The notes beneath the pieces are model-generated. The model did not search any database, was not told the DNA's origin, and worked only from the letters and a program-made list of their open reading frames with translations. Positions 33,492-39,462 of a DNA stretch of 39,462 nucleotides are shown here, piece after piece. Position numbers and translations under genes: made by a program. This stretch comes from Verrucomicrobiota bacterium (GTDB taxonomy: Bacteria > Verrucomicrobiota > Verrucomicrobiia > Chthoniobacterales > UBA10450). Positions within the stretch are counted from its first letter, which is position 1. Every line of letters starts with the position of its first letter. The stretch is from NCBI GenBank assembly GCA_003219465.1, contig QHOX01000167.1, positions 1-39,462 of the forward strand, given 5' to 3'.

Positions 33492-34907
33492 ATGGCAGTC
33501 AGGACAGAGAAGGACTTGAGCGAAGCGCTACGGGCGCTCTGGCTTAAGGTGGTGGCCGCCATGGAGTTGCGCAACTTCGGTTACGCGATTTCGCTCCTTC
33601 AGGAAATTCTTAAGCAGGAGCCCGAGTTTCTCACGGGCCGTCAACTGCTGCGACGCGTGGAGGTCACGAAAAGCAAATCGGTTAAAAAAAGTTTTTTCAA
33701 AATCTCAACCGCGCCCATCGGAGTGATGAAAGCGCAACGAGAGATTAAAAAGGACCCCAAGCGTGCGATTGAAATGCTGGAGGAAGTTTTGGAGGCGGAA
33801 CCCTACAATCGCCAGGCAAATTTGTTGTTAAAAGAAGCGGCACTGGCGGCTGGTTGGCCCGAAATCGGAGTGTTCGCTCTGCGGACGTTACTCGAAGAAA
33901 ACTCGCGCGACGTGAAAGTGCTGCATGAACTAGGGCGTTTGTATCACCAGCTTGGAGACCACGAAAACGAGGTGGAAGTCTATAACCAACTCACTGCAAT
34001 CGATCCGCTCGATGCGCAGGCGCTCAGGCTGGGAAAAGACGCCTCGGCGCGTGCTTCAATGAAGAGAGGCGGTTGGACGCAGGCTGAAAGTTATCGTGAT
34101 CTGATCAAGGACAAGGAGGCAGCGATTTCACTCGAACAGCAGAGCCGCATCCGATTGACAGGAGAAGCGCTCGACCAACAAATCGCCGAAACTTACGCAC
34201 ATCACCAGGCGGAACCGGAAAACGTGGATTTTGCGCGCCGGCTCGGCGCGTTAAGCGAGCAAAAGGACGACTTCGGGTCAGCTATACGCTGGTATCAATA
34301 TGCTGCTGATCTGGCTAAGGGCGCGGACACCGGATTGCTTCGAAAGATCTCTAATTTGAAAATCAAATGCCTCGAGCGCGAGATCGCTGCGCACGAGGAA
34401 TTCCTCGCGACCTACAGTGCACAAGACGAAGTGTACACGGAAAAGTCAGCGCAGCTGCGCGCTGCTAAAGTCAGCCGCGCAGAAATCCTCATCGCGGATG
34501 CGCAGGAGCGGGTGGCGCGGAATCCAACCGATCTCCAGCTCCGGTTTGAGCTCGGTGACAACCTTTTCAATGCCGGGCGTTTCCGTGAGGCTGTGCCGGA
34601 GCTGCAGCGCGCGCGGCAAAATCCGCACGCGCGGTTGAAAGCGATGAACGTGCTCGGTTGCTGTTATGGCGAGCTTGGAATGCTCGACCTGGCAATGAAG
34701 CAACTGGAGGAAGCGTCCCGCGAAATTCTGTCGATGGACACGATGAAGAAGGAGATAGTTTATAATCTCGGACTTGTGTACGAGCGGATGGGTGCGCCGG
34801 ATAAATCCCTCGCCTGTATGAAGCAAATTTACGAAGTCGATTACGGCTATCGAGATGTGGCGAAGCGGGTCGAAAGCTCGTACGAACGGAATATCTCCGG
34901 CTCATAG
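33492..34907 (+). CDS. TPR-repeat protein of unknown function
   Basis: A 471-residue protein from ATG 33492 (the frame is open 19 codons upstream to 33435, but that part looks untranslated). There is no signal peptide or membrane helix. Residues 12-50 read as an amphipathic helical hairpin (AMELRNFGYAISLLQEILKQEPEFLTGRQ). TPR-type pairs follow at about 85-200 (RAIEMLEEVLEAEPYNRQANLLL; VLHELGRLYHQLGDHENEVEVYNQLTAIDP) and about 350-460 (LRFELGDNLFNAGRFREAVPELQRA; MNVLGCCYGELGMLDLAMKQLEEA; VYNLGLVYERMGAPDKSLACMKQI). The middle has long charged helices. This suggests a cytoplasmic scaffold. I recall similar genes in Verrucomicrobiota but no function. It is divergent from the PflX-like gene. Confidence 0.82.
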   Translation: MAVRTEKDLSEALRALWLKVVAAMELRNFGYAISLLQEILKQEPEFLTGRQLLRRVEVTKSKSVKKSFFKISTAPIGVMKAQREIKKDPKRAIEMLEEVLEAEPYNRQANLLLKEAALAAGWPEIGVFALRTLLEENSRDVKVLHELGRLYHQLGDHENEVEVYNQLTAIDPLDAQALRLGKDASARASMKRGGWTQAESYRDLIKDKEAAISLEQQSRIRLTGEALDQQIAETYAHHQAEPENVDFARRLGALSEQKDDFGSAIRWYQYAADLAKGADTGLLRKISNLKIKCLEREIAAHEEFLATYSAQDEVYTEKSAQLRAAKVSRAEILIADAQERVARNPTDLQLRFELGDNLFNAGRFREAVPELQRARQNPHARLKAMNVLGCCYGELGMLDLAMKQLEEASREILSMDTMKKEIVYNLGLVYERMGAPDKSLACMKQIYEVDYGYRDVAKRVESSYERNISGS

Positions 34908-35026
34908 CACGGCAGGGCAATCAAACCAAAGGCAGAAAGCGTAATTCTTTCGCGTCCAACCAGCGCCGAGGTTTCGATTGTTAATTGAAGCTGGGATATC
35001 CCCTGTTCGTTCAACCAAAGGAAGCC

Positions 35027-35539
35027 ATGACCAAAATCCGAATTGTCTCGCAGTTGTGTATTCTTGCCCTAGTAATCGGGGCGATTAGCCTTGCCGGAAC
35101 GGTCAGGGCGGAAACCACGCCGACCGCCACGCGTTCGTCATTAAGCGCAAAGGACAAGACGTTCATGAAGAAAGCCGCGAAAGGCGGGATGATGGAAGTC
35201 GCGATGGGAAAGGTGGCTGAACAGAACGCCCAAAGCGACGACGTCAAATCATTCGGCAAACGAATGGTGACCGATCACAGCAAAGCGAACGATGAACTCA
35301 AGTCAATTGCTTCTAAAAAAGGGGTCCAACTCCCGACCAAGGAGCACAGCGGCAAGTGGACTTCAGACAAAGCCTACATGGACATGATGGTCGAGGACCA
35401 CGAAAAAGACCTCGCTGAATTCAAGGAGGAAGCAAGCAACGGGAGCGATCCCGACGTGAAAAAGTTCGCGGACGACACAGCCAAAATGGTCCAGGAGCAT
35501 CTCGACCTAGCGAAAGAGATCCAAGGCAAGCTGAAATAA
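35027..35539 (+). CDS. Exported DUF4142 protein
   Basis: A 170-residue protein; the ATG at 35027 has AAAGGAA five bases upstream, a strong ribosome binding site, so the 14 further upstream codons are unlikely. Residues 1-27 are a signal peptide (MTKIRIVSQLCILALVIGAI core, cleavage near VRA-E). The mature part is helical with the DUF4142 order: DKTFMKKAAKGGMMEVAMGKVAEQNAQ, VKSFGKRMVTDHSKANDEL, MDMMVEDHEKDLAEFKEEAS and KFADDTAKMVQEHLDLAKEI. It lacks the Cys and aromatic positions of ferritin iron sites, so a four-helix ferritin-like fold is only structural. DUF4142 genes are often stress-linked. It converges on the sigma factor gene. Confidence 0.9.
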   Translation: MTKIRIVSQLCILALVIGAISLAGTVRAETTPTATRSSLSAKDKTFMKKAAKGGMMEVAMGKVAEQNAQSDDVKSFGKRMVTDHSKANDELKSIASKKGVQLPTKEHSGKWTSDKAYMDMMVEDHEKDLAEFKEEASNGSDPDVKKFADDTAKMVQEHLDLAKEIQGKLK

Positions 35540-35593
35540 CAGAAACGCTGACAACACGCCGAGGCATCTAAAAAACCACCGACTCGGTCGAAC

Positions 35594-36466
35594 CTACGCT
35601 TCCACCGTCAGTTCCACATCCACTGGCCGCTCCTTTTTGGCAAGCGCACGGCGAAGTTTCGAGAGCGCGATGTTTTGCAACTGCCGGATGCGCTCTCGCG
35701 TGACGCCGAATTTTTTGCCGACTTCCTCGAGCGTCTTGGGCTTGCCGCCGTCCAGACCGAAGCGCTGGAAGATGATCTTCTTTTCGCGATCGTCCAGAAC
35801 GTCCAGCAAGCCGCCGACTTCGTTGCGGAGATTCTTATCACGCAATAATTCGAATGGCGTCTGCGCCTCCTCGTCGCCGACGATTTCGCCGAACTCCGTG
35901 GAATCATCATCGCTGATCGGCGCATCGAGCGAGGCCGGACGGATCGAAACTGTCTTAAGCTGCGAGACTTTTCCACTCGCAATTCCGATTTCATCGCCGA
36001 GCTCGTCATCGGTCGGTTCGCGACCGAGCTCTTCGCTCATTTGCAGCGATACGCGACGCATCTTGGAGATTTTGTCCACAAGGTGCACAGGCAACCGGAT
36101 GGTTTTGCTCTGATTCGCCAGCGCTCGCTTGATGGATTGCTTGATCCACCAAGCGGCGTAAGTGCTCAGCTTTCCGCCCTTCGCCGGATCGAACCGTTCC
36201 ACCGCCTTCATGAGCCCGATGTTGCCTTCGGAGATCAAATCCAGCAGCGGCAGACCAAGGTTCGCGTAGTCGTGTGCGATCTTGACCACCAAACGCAAGT
36301 TGGAGCGAATCATCAGCGCACGCGCCTCGCGATCGCCTTTCTTGATTTTAGCGGCCAGGTCGATCTCCTGCTCTGGAGTCAACAGTGGGATTTGCCCGAT
36401 CTCACGCAGGTAAATCTTTATTCCGGTATCGCTATCTTCAGCAGCCATATAACTCTTTTTCATCAT
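35594..36466 (-). CDS. Sigma-70 family RNA polymerase sigma factor (RpoD/RpoS-like, no region 1.1)
   Basis: A 290-residue sigma factor. It starts at ATG 36466, with further in-frame ATGs at codon 2 and codon 7 (36448). AAAGAG precedes the last, so MAAEDSDTG may be the real start. Region 1.2 is IKIYLREIGQIPLLTPEQEIDL. Region 2 is NLRLVVKIAHDYANLGLPLL, DLISEGNIGLMKAVERFDP and KLSTYAAWWIKQSIKRAL, with the -10 binding and melting aromatics. Region 3 is LVDKISKMRRVSLQMSEELGREPTDDEL. Region 4 is DREKKIIFQRFGLDGGKPKTLEEVGKKFGVTRERIRQLQ, the -35 helix-turn-helix. Region 1.1 and the non-conserved insert are missing, so this is a group 2 factor or a compact primary factor. It faces comM divergently across an inverted repeat. 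Confidence 0.93.
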   Translation of the reverse strand: MMKKSYMAAEDSDTGIKIYLREIGQIPLLTPEQEIDLAAKIKKGDREARALMIRSNLRLVVKIAHDYANLGLPLLDLISEGNIGLMKAVERFDPAKGGKLSTYAAWWIKQSIKRALANQSKTIRLPVHLVDKISKMRRVSLQMSEELGREPTDDELGDEIGIASGKVSQLKTVSIRPASLDAPISDDDSTEFGEIVGDEEAQTPFELLRDKNLRNEVGGLLDVLDDREKKIIFQRFGLDGGKPKTLEEVGKKFGVTRERIRQLQNIALSKLRRALAKKERPVDVELTVEA

Positions 36467-36552
36467 TCATTTGGGGGGCTTGGATCGACAACTTCCCGTA
36501 CACTGTATTCGTCGATGCCGTCTCAATCACGCGTTGTAGCATCCTAGGAAGT

Positions 36553-36569
36553 ATTTAACAAGGTTAAAT
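36553..36569. promoter_or_regulatory. Perfect inverted repeat between divergent sigma factor gene and comM
   Basis: ATTTAAC-AAG-GTTAAAT is a perfect inverted repeat with 7-bp arms in an AT-rich part of the 295-base divergent gap. It lies 87 bases before the sigma gene start and about 190 before comM. It resembles a dimeric-regulator operator. No clear -10/-35 pair could be fixed beside it, and nothing else in the gap was recognised. Confidence 0.4.
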
Positions 36570-36761
36570 ATTCGAATTTGTGACATTGCGCGGATGTTTC
36601 TTGTTCAATCTTTTTTGTAGGGGTTTTACTGTCCCGCGTATCGAAGACTGTCCGACGGAGCCTTGAACATTTGACCACATTTTCGGCACCAGTGGTATCT
36701 CACTTTCGAGGGATATTTGGCGCTTTTCCACGCAACGATTTTCTGCGACCCTGCCGCTACG

Positions 36762-38297
36762 ATGCTGGCAAAAATTTACTCCGCCGCCGTTTACGGCGTG
36801 GACGCGTATGAAGTGGAAATCGAGGTAAACGGCGCCGGCGGCGATCCTGTCATTGTCATCGTTGGACTGCCAGACGCGGCGGTGAAGGAGAGCCGCGACC
36901 GCGTCACGACTGCCATTGCGAACAGCGGTTACTATTGGCCTCGCGGCCGTACAACGATCAACCTCGCGCCGGCCGACATTAAGAAGGAAGGCCCGAGTTT
37001 CGATTTACCTATCGCCCTAGGGATGATCGCGGTGACCGAGGGACTGGATAGTTCGCCGTTCGAAAGCTTCGCCTTCGTTGGTGAGCTTGCGCTCGACGGT
37101 TCAGTCCGCGCGGTCAAAGGCGTGTTGCCGGTCGCGCTTGAGGCACGGCGCCGCGGGAAGCGCGCGTTATTCGTCCCCGAAGCAAACGCGCTCGAAGCGG
37201 CGATGGTCGACAAGATCGACATATACGGCGTGCAAAATTTGCGGCAGACGTTCGCGTTTTTGCGCGGCGAAATTGCGCTTCTGCCAACACGTGCTGATCT
37301 GAGCAAATTTTTCGCCACGCATCAATGTTACGAGGTCGATTTCAGCGACGTGAAAGGTCAGGGCCACGTCAAGCGCGCCATCGAGGTGGCGGTCGCTGGC
37401 GGGCACAACGTGCTGATGATCGGTCCCCCTGGTTCGGGAAAGTCGATGCTGGCCAAACGTATACCGACCATCATCCCGCCGCTCACGCTGGATGAAGCAA
37501 TCGAGACGACGAAGATCCACAGCATCGCCGGCCTGCTCGACACCGAACAATCCTTTGTTTCTATGCGACCGTTTCGAGATCCGCATCACACCATAAGCGA
37601 CATTGGTTTACTCGGCGGCGGCACATTTCCGAATCCCGGCGAAGTAAGCATCGCACACAATGGCGTCCTTTTTCTGGATGAACTGCCAGAGTTCAAACGA
37701 TCTGCACTAGAAGTTATGCGCCAGCCGCTCGAGGACGGGAAAGTCACCGTGTCGCGCGCGGCGGGAAGTGTCACGTTTCCCTCCGAGTTCATGCTCGTGG
37801 CCGCGATGAACCCCTGCCCTTGCGGTTATTTCGGCGATCTAAAACGCGAATGCCGCTGCGGTCCCCTGCAGGTGCAGCGGTACCGTCAACGCATTTCCGG
37901 CCCGCTGCTCGATCGCATCGATCTGCACATCGAAGTGCCTGCCGTCGAATACCGCGACGTCGCCAGCGAACGCGCAGAAGAAACTTCCGCTGCCATTCGC
38001 CAGCGCATCGTCCATGCCCGGGAACGCCAGCAGGAACGGTTTCGCAACGGTGGCAAAGTAAATTGCAACGCCCGCATGGCCACGCGCCAGTTGAAACAAC
38101 ACTGCAAGCTCGGACAGGACTCCCAGGAATTGATTCGTGTGGCCATGAGCGAATTAAACCTCAGCGCCCGCGCGTACGATCGGATCCTGAAAGTCTCGCG
38201 CACCATCGCTGATCTCGACGGAAAAACGGAGATCGCTCCGGAGCACGTCAGCGAAGCCATCCAATACCGCACCTTCGATCGCACGCTCTGGGTATGA
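36762..38297 (+). CDS. comM: YifB/ComM-type magnesium-chelatase-like AAA+ ATPase
   Basis: A 511-residue protein from ATG 36762; a TTG at 36717 gives a longer frame that lacks family similarity. The N-terminal domain (about 1-170) is the Lon-type ribosomal-S5-like fold with [33 protein letters not shown] and [18 protein letters not shown]. The AAA+ domain has [20 protein letters not shown], Walker [31 protein letters not shown], Walker [12 protein letters not shown] and a Cys-rich loop [10 protein letters not shown]...CRCGP. The sensor-2 helical domain with [21 protein letters not shown] ends it. ComM is a DNA branch-migration helicase aiding natural transformation. No other competence gene is nearby. 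The DUF3142 lipoprotein overlaps its end by ATGA. Confidence 0.95.
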   Translation: MLAKIYSAAVYGVDAYEVEIEVNGAGGDPVIVIVGLPDAAVKESRDRVTTAIANSGYYWPRGRTTINLAPADIKKEGPSFDLPIALGMIAVTEGLDSSPFESFAFVGELALDGSVRAVKGVLPVALEARRRGKRALFVPEANALEAAMVDKIDIYGVQNLRQTFAFLRGEIALLPTRADLSKFFATHQCYEVDFSDVKGQGHVKRAIEVAVAGGHNVLMIGPPGSGKSMLAKRIPTIIPPLTLDEAIETTKIHSIAGLLDTEQSFVSMRPFRDPHHTISDIGLLGGGTFPNPGEVSIAHNGVLFLDELPEFKRSALEVMRQPLEDGKVTVSRAAGSVTFPSEFMLVAAMNPCPCGYFGDLKRECRCGPLQVQRYRQRISGPLLDRIDLHIEVPAVEYRDVASERAEETSAAIRQRIVHARERQQERFRNGGKVNCNARMATRQLKQHCKLGQDSQELIRVAMSELNLSARAYDRILKVSRTIADLDGKTEIAPEHVSEAIQYRTFDRTLWV

Positions 38298-39462
38298 ATT
38301 TGAAAGCGATCACAATCTGTTGCGCGACAGTTTTCGCTTTCACTGGTTGCAATCGGTCCGATGTGAATGTTTTGGGGCCACTGCCACAACGCGGCTATGT
38401 CTGGCAACGCGAATGGACTCCGGCGGTGATTGATTCGCTCCGGCAAGCCAAACGACGGATGAGTGGTGTCGTTCTGCTTGGCGCGGAGATCAGCTTCGGC
38501 GGCAAGAGTCCGGAGATCGTCAAACCGTCAATCGATTGGGAAGCAGTGCGGCGGCAGACTCAACATTGCTCGATCGCGCTGCGCGTTGCGCCTTTTGGCG
38601 GACCATTCCGCGCAGATGATGCGCGGACACGCGTCATTACCGATGTTGCGAAACAACTTCTCGATGACGCTCGCGCGCACGATGTCAAAATCGAAGAGTT
38701 CCAGTTCGACTTCGATTGTGCGCAAAAGAACCTTGCCAGTTATCACACGTGGTTGTCGATCTTGCGACCAATCGTACATCCAATCCGGTTTGTGATGACG
38801 GTTTTGCCGGCGTGGCTGGATGAGCCGGAATTCCTATCACTCATCCGCGAGACTGACGGGTACGTATTGCAAGTTCATTCGGTTCCGATCTCCTCTGGCA
38901 GCAGCGCCACATTATGCGAACCGCGATTGGCGCGGGAATGGATCGCTCGAGCCGGGAAACTGGGAATCCCCTTTTCAGTCGCGTTGCCAACGTATCGCTG
39001 CGCTGCCGGTTACGGTCCCAATGGAAAACTTCTCAGCGTGGCGATGGACAGCGTGCAACCAGTCTGGCCGCCTGGGACGCGCGTTTTGGAATTCGGCGCG
39101 GATGCAAATGAAATCGCCGCGGTGGTCAATGATTGGCAGCAAACGCGGCCGCCGCAAATGCGTGAATTAATTTGGTATCGCATTCCGATCGCAACCGACA
39201 CGCGCAACTGGCGCTGGCCAACATTGTCGGCGGTCATGTCGGGCCGTCTCCCCGAACACAAGCTGAATATTTTGCAGGTGGGCGAGAACCCTGTCGATTT
39301 GTCGATCTTCAATGCTGGTGAGGCGGATGAGCAACTCAACGCGAACGTGACCGCAACCTGGAATGGCGCAGGATTAACCGCGTCGGATGCGTTGGCCGGT
39401 TGGAATATGAAATCGGAAAATGGTCGCGCGATTTTCAGGGTGACCGCATCGCACGGACTGCG
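38294..39462 (+). CDS. DUF3142-type lipoprotein, partial at the right edge
   Basis: An open frame of 389 codons with no stop before the window ends. The ATG overlaps the comM stop (ATGA), so translation is coupled. Residues 1-20 are a lipoprotein signal: [20 protein letters not shown], with the lipobox TGC at about 17-19. The mature part opens [20 protein letters not shown] and has [14 protein letters not shown], then [18 protein letters not shown]-barrel-like run follows: [31 protein letters not shown] and YVLQVHSVP. The order of a D-F-D strand followed by Leu/Trp and His-containing strands fits DUF3142. Its function is unknown; glycoside-hydrolase-like folding is inference. Confidence 0.78.
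   Translation, partial: MNLKAITICCATVFAFTGCNRSDVNVLGPLPQRGYVWQREWTPAVIDSLRQAKRRMSGVVLLGAEISFGGKSPEIVKPSIDWEAVRRQTQHCSIALRVAPFGGPFRADDARTRVITDVAKQLLDDARAHDVKIEEFQFDFDCAQKNLASYHTWLSILRPIVHPIRFVMTVLPAWLDEPEFLSLIRETDGYVLQVHSVPISSGSSATLCEPRLAREWIARAGKLGIPFSVALPTYRCAAGYGPNGKLLSVAMDSVQPVWPPGTRVLEFGADANEIAAVVNDWQQTRPPQMRELIWYRIPIATDTRNWRWPTLSAVMSGRLPEHKLNILQVGENPVDLSIFNAGEADEQLNANVTATWNGAGLTASDALAGWNMKSENGRAIFRVTASHGL

Noticed and set aside
35545-35590. CCGAG...CTCGG as a terminator between DUF4142 and the sigma factor.
   Set aside because: Only five pairs with a 19-base loop and no T-run.

Overview
The window looks like a chromosomal segment from a soil-type Verrucomicrobiota bacterium, most likely the Spartobacteria/Chthoniobacterales group. 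The evidence is the mix of families: a bactofilin beside a zinc-ribbon bactofilin, a GldA/GldF/GldG-type ABC module with a DUF4340 partner, a uroporphyrinogen-III methyltransferase/synthase fusion, DUF5069, DUF4142, and secreted proteins with Thr/Pro-rich, HAF, YVTN and PQQ-like repeats. This is recognition by eye; no search was run.

Positions 1-11,500 form an accessory block of surface and secreted proteins. It opens with the 5' half of a CAU-anticodon tRNA that stops at the anticodon loop. Then come a DUF5005/DUF4185-like secreted propeller (minus), a frameshifted HAF-repeat lipoprotein (minus), a Thr/Pro-repeat secreted protein (plus), a small membrane protein, a small exported protein, a decayed gene remnant, a head-repeat protein with an endosialidase-type intramolecular chaperone whose last ~40 codons are out of frame, a YVTN beta-propeller and a PQQ-like beta-propeller. 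Three frame lesions lie between 2.6 and 8.3 kb; I saw none in the rest of the window.

Positions 11,780-19,600 hold envelope and housekeeping genes: an STT3-like membrane protein, the two bactofilins, a DUF5069 protein, a sugar-1-phosphate nucleotidyltransferase, glnD and apt.

Positions 19,870-24,290 are a tetrapyrrole operon: a HemX/CcsA-like membrane protein, hemA, hemC and a cobA-hemD fusion. These take glutamyl-tRNA towards uroporphyrinogen III and precorrin-2/siroheme. A good sigma-70-like promoter lies just before the first gene. The operon converges on rpsU (minus), with a stem-loop between them.

Positions 24,775-29,620 encode the ABC module (ATPase, permease, GldG-like, DUF4340) in near-overlapping order. 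A palindrome-rich REP-like sequence separates it from mutS. A PflX-like radical SAM gene converges on mutS, followed by a TPR protein, an exported DUF4142 protein, a group-2-type sigma-70 factor (minus), comM/yifB, and a DUF3142 lipoprotein that overlaps comM and runs off the right edge.

Undescribed biology is most plausible in the zinc-ribbon bactofilin pair with its STT3-like neighbour, in the Gld-like ABC module, and in the decaying secreted-repeat block next to the broken tRNA. No CRISPR array, insertion sequence, rRNA gene, complete tRNA gene or recognisable defence system was seen.
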